Positions 63,957 through 64,000 of a DNA stretch of 64,000 bases are shown here, one piece after another; the first letter of the stretch is position 1, and every line of letters starts with the position of its first letter. Under the pieces are notes generated by a model that worked only from the letters and a program-made list of their open reading frames with translations, ran no database searches and was not told the DNA's origin. The DNA comes from JAUWKC01 sp035529895 (GTDB lineage: Bacteria > Planctomycetota > Phycisphaerae > Sedimentisphaerales > Anaerobacaceae). The position numbers and the translations under genes are program-made. Location: contig DATKVV010000083.1 in the NCBI GenBank assembly GCA_035529895.1, positions 62,001 to 126,000 on the forward strand, in the 5' to 3' direction.

Positions 63957-64000
63957 GCGCCGACAAAGCCGTTCAGCGCACCGGCCAGCTCGGTGTACCT

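Overview
The window reads as a chromosomal segment of a bacterium of the Planctomycetota, most likely the class Phycisphaerae (Sedimentisphaerales-like). This is inferred from secreted proteins ending in dockerin repeats of the 'DLNxDCxVDxxDLAxxxxxWLE' kind, a dense set of ECF sigma factors, the archaeal-type start of the shikimate pathway, LRR and GLUG repeat proteins, and many small paralogous membrane proteins. No rRNA, tRNA, CRISPR array, phage or transposase gene was recognised.

Layout. 0-3.2 kb: ADH synthase and 3-dehydroquinate synthase II, interrupted by a HEPN/MNT toxin-antitoxin pair and a duplicated 5' piece of the dehydroquinate synthase gene, then an MgtC-like protein. 3.4-12.9 kb: rhomboid protease, M24 peptidase, GT-C glycosyltransferase, a nested inverted-repeat element, a secreted esterase-like hydrolase, a TPP riboswitch with thiC, a DUF2490 protein, and an rrf2 fragment coupled to a TauE permease. 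12.9-20 kb: an LptF/LptG pair, a secreted trypsin-like protease, a secreted unknown protein and EF-P. 20.2-27.6 kb: one minus-strand run nusA-infB-rbfA-(HhH protein)-hisG-(DUF4922), with a terminator hairpin in the nusA leader.

28-35.4 kb is accessory-rich: a truncated RHS protein with a downstream membrane protein, pyrF-murD, a second MNT/HEPN pair, two decayed extra copies of the murD 3' end, and two paralogous small membrane proteins. 35.4-50.3 kb is a tandem array of six minus-strand modules. Each is an ECF sigma factor followed by a single-pass membrane protein with a conserved cytosolic N-terminus and a different extracytoplasmic part (LolA-like domains, carboxypeptidase-regulatory-like fold, or LRRs plus TlpA-like thioredoxin). 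Five have a GC-rich terminator at their 3' end, and four copies of a 39-bp upstream element are seen in the region, one of them orphaned.

50.3-64 kb: a decayed copy of a PilZ gene end, a C10 peptidase with a dockerin split around a LamG domain, the intact PilZ gene, cobalamin adenosyltransferase, a Tat-exported TIM-barrel protein, ispD, a GLUG-dockerin protein, and a dcw-type cluster murC-murB-ddl-ftsQ running to the window edge.

Two themes stand out. One is the sigma/membrane-partner array, in which sigma subtype, partner N-terminus and gene-overlap length vary together. The other is recurrent duplication of host gene ends (aroB', murD, pilZ) around accessory genes, including both toxin-antitoxin pairs. 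All calls were made by reading motifs; no database search was run.
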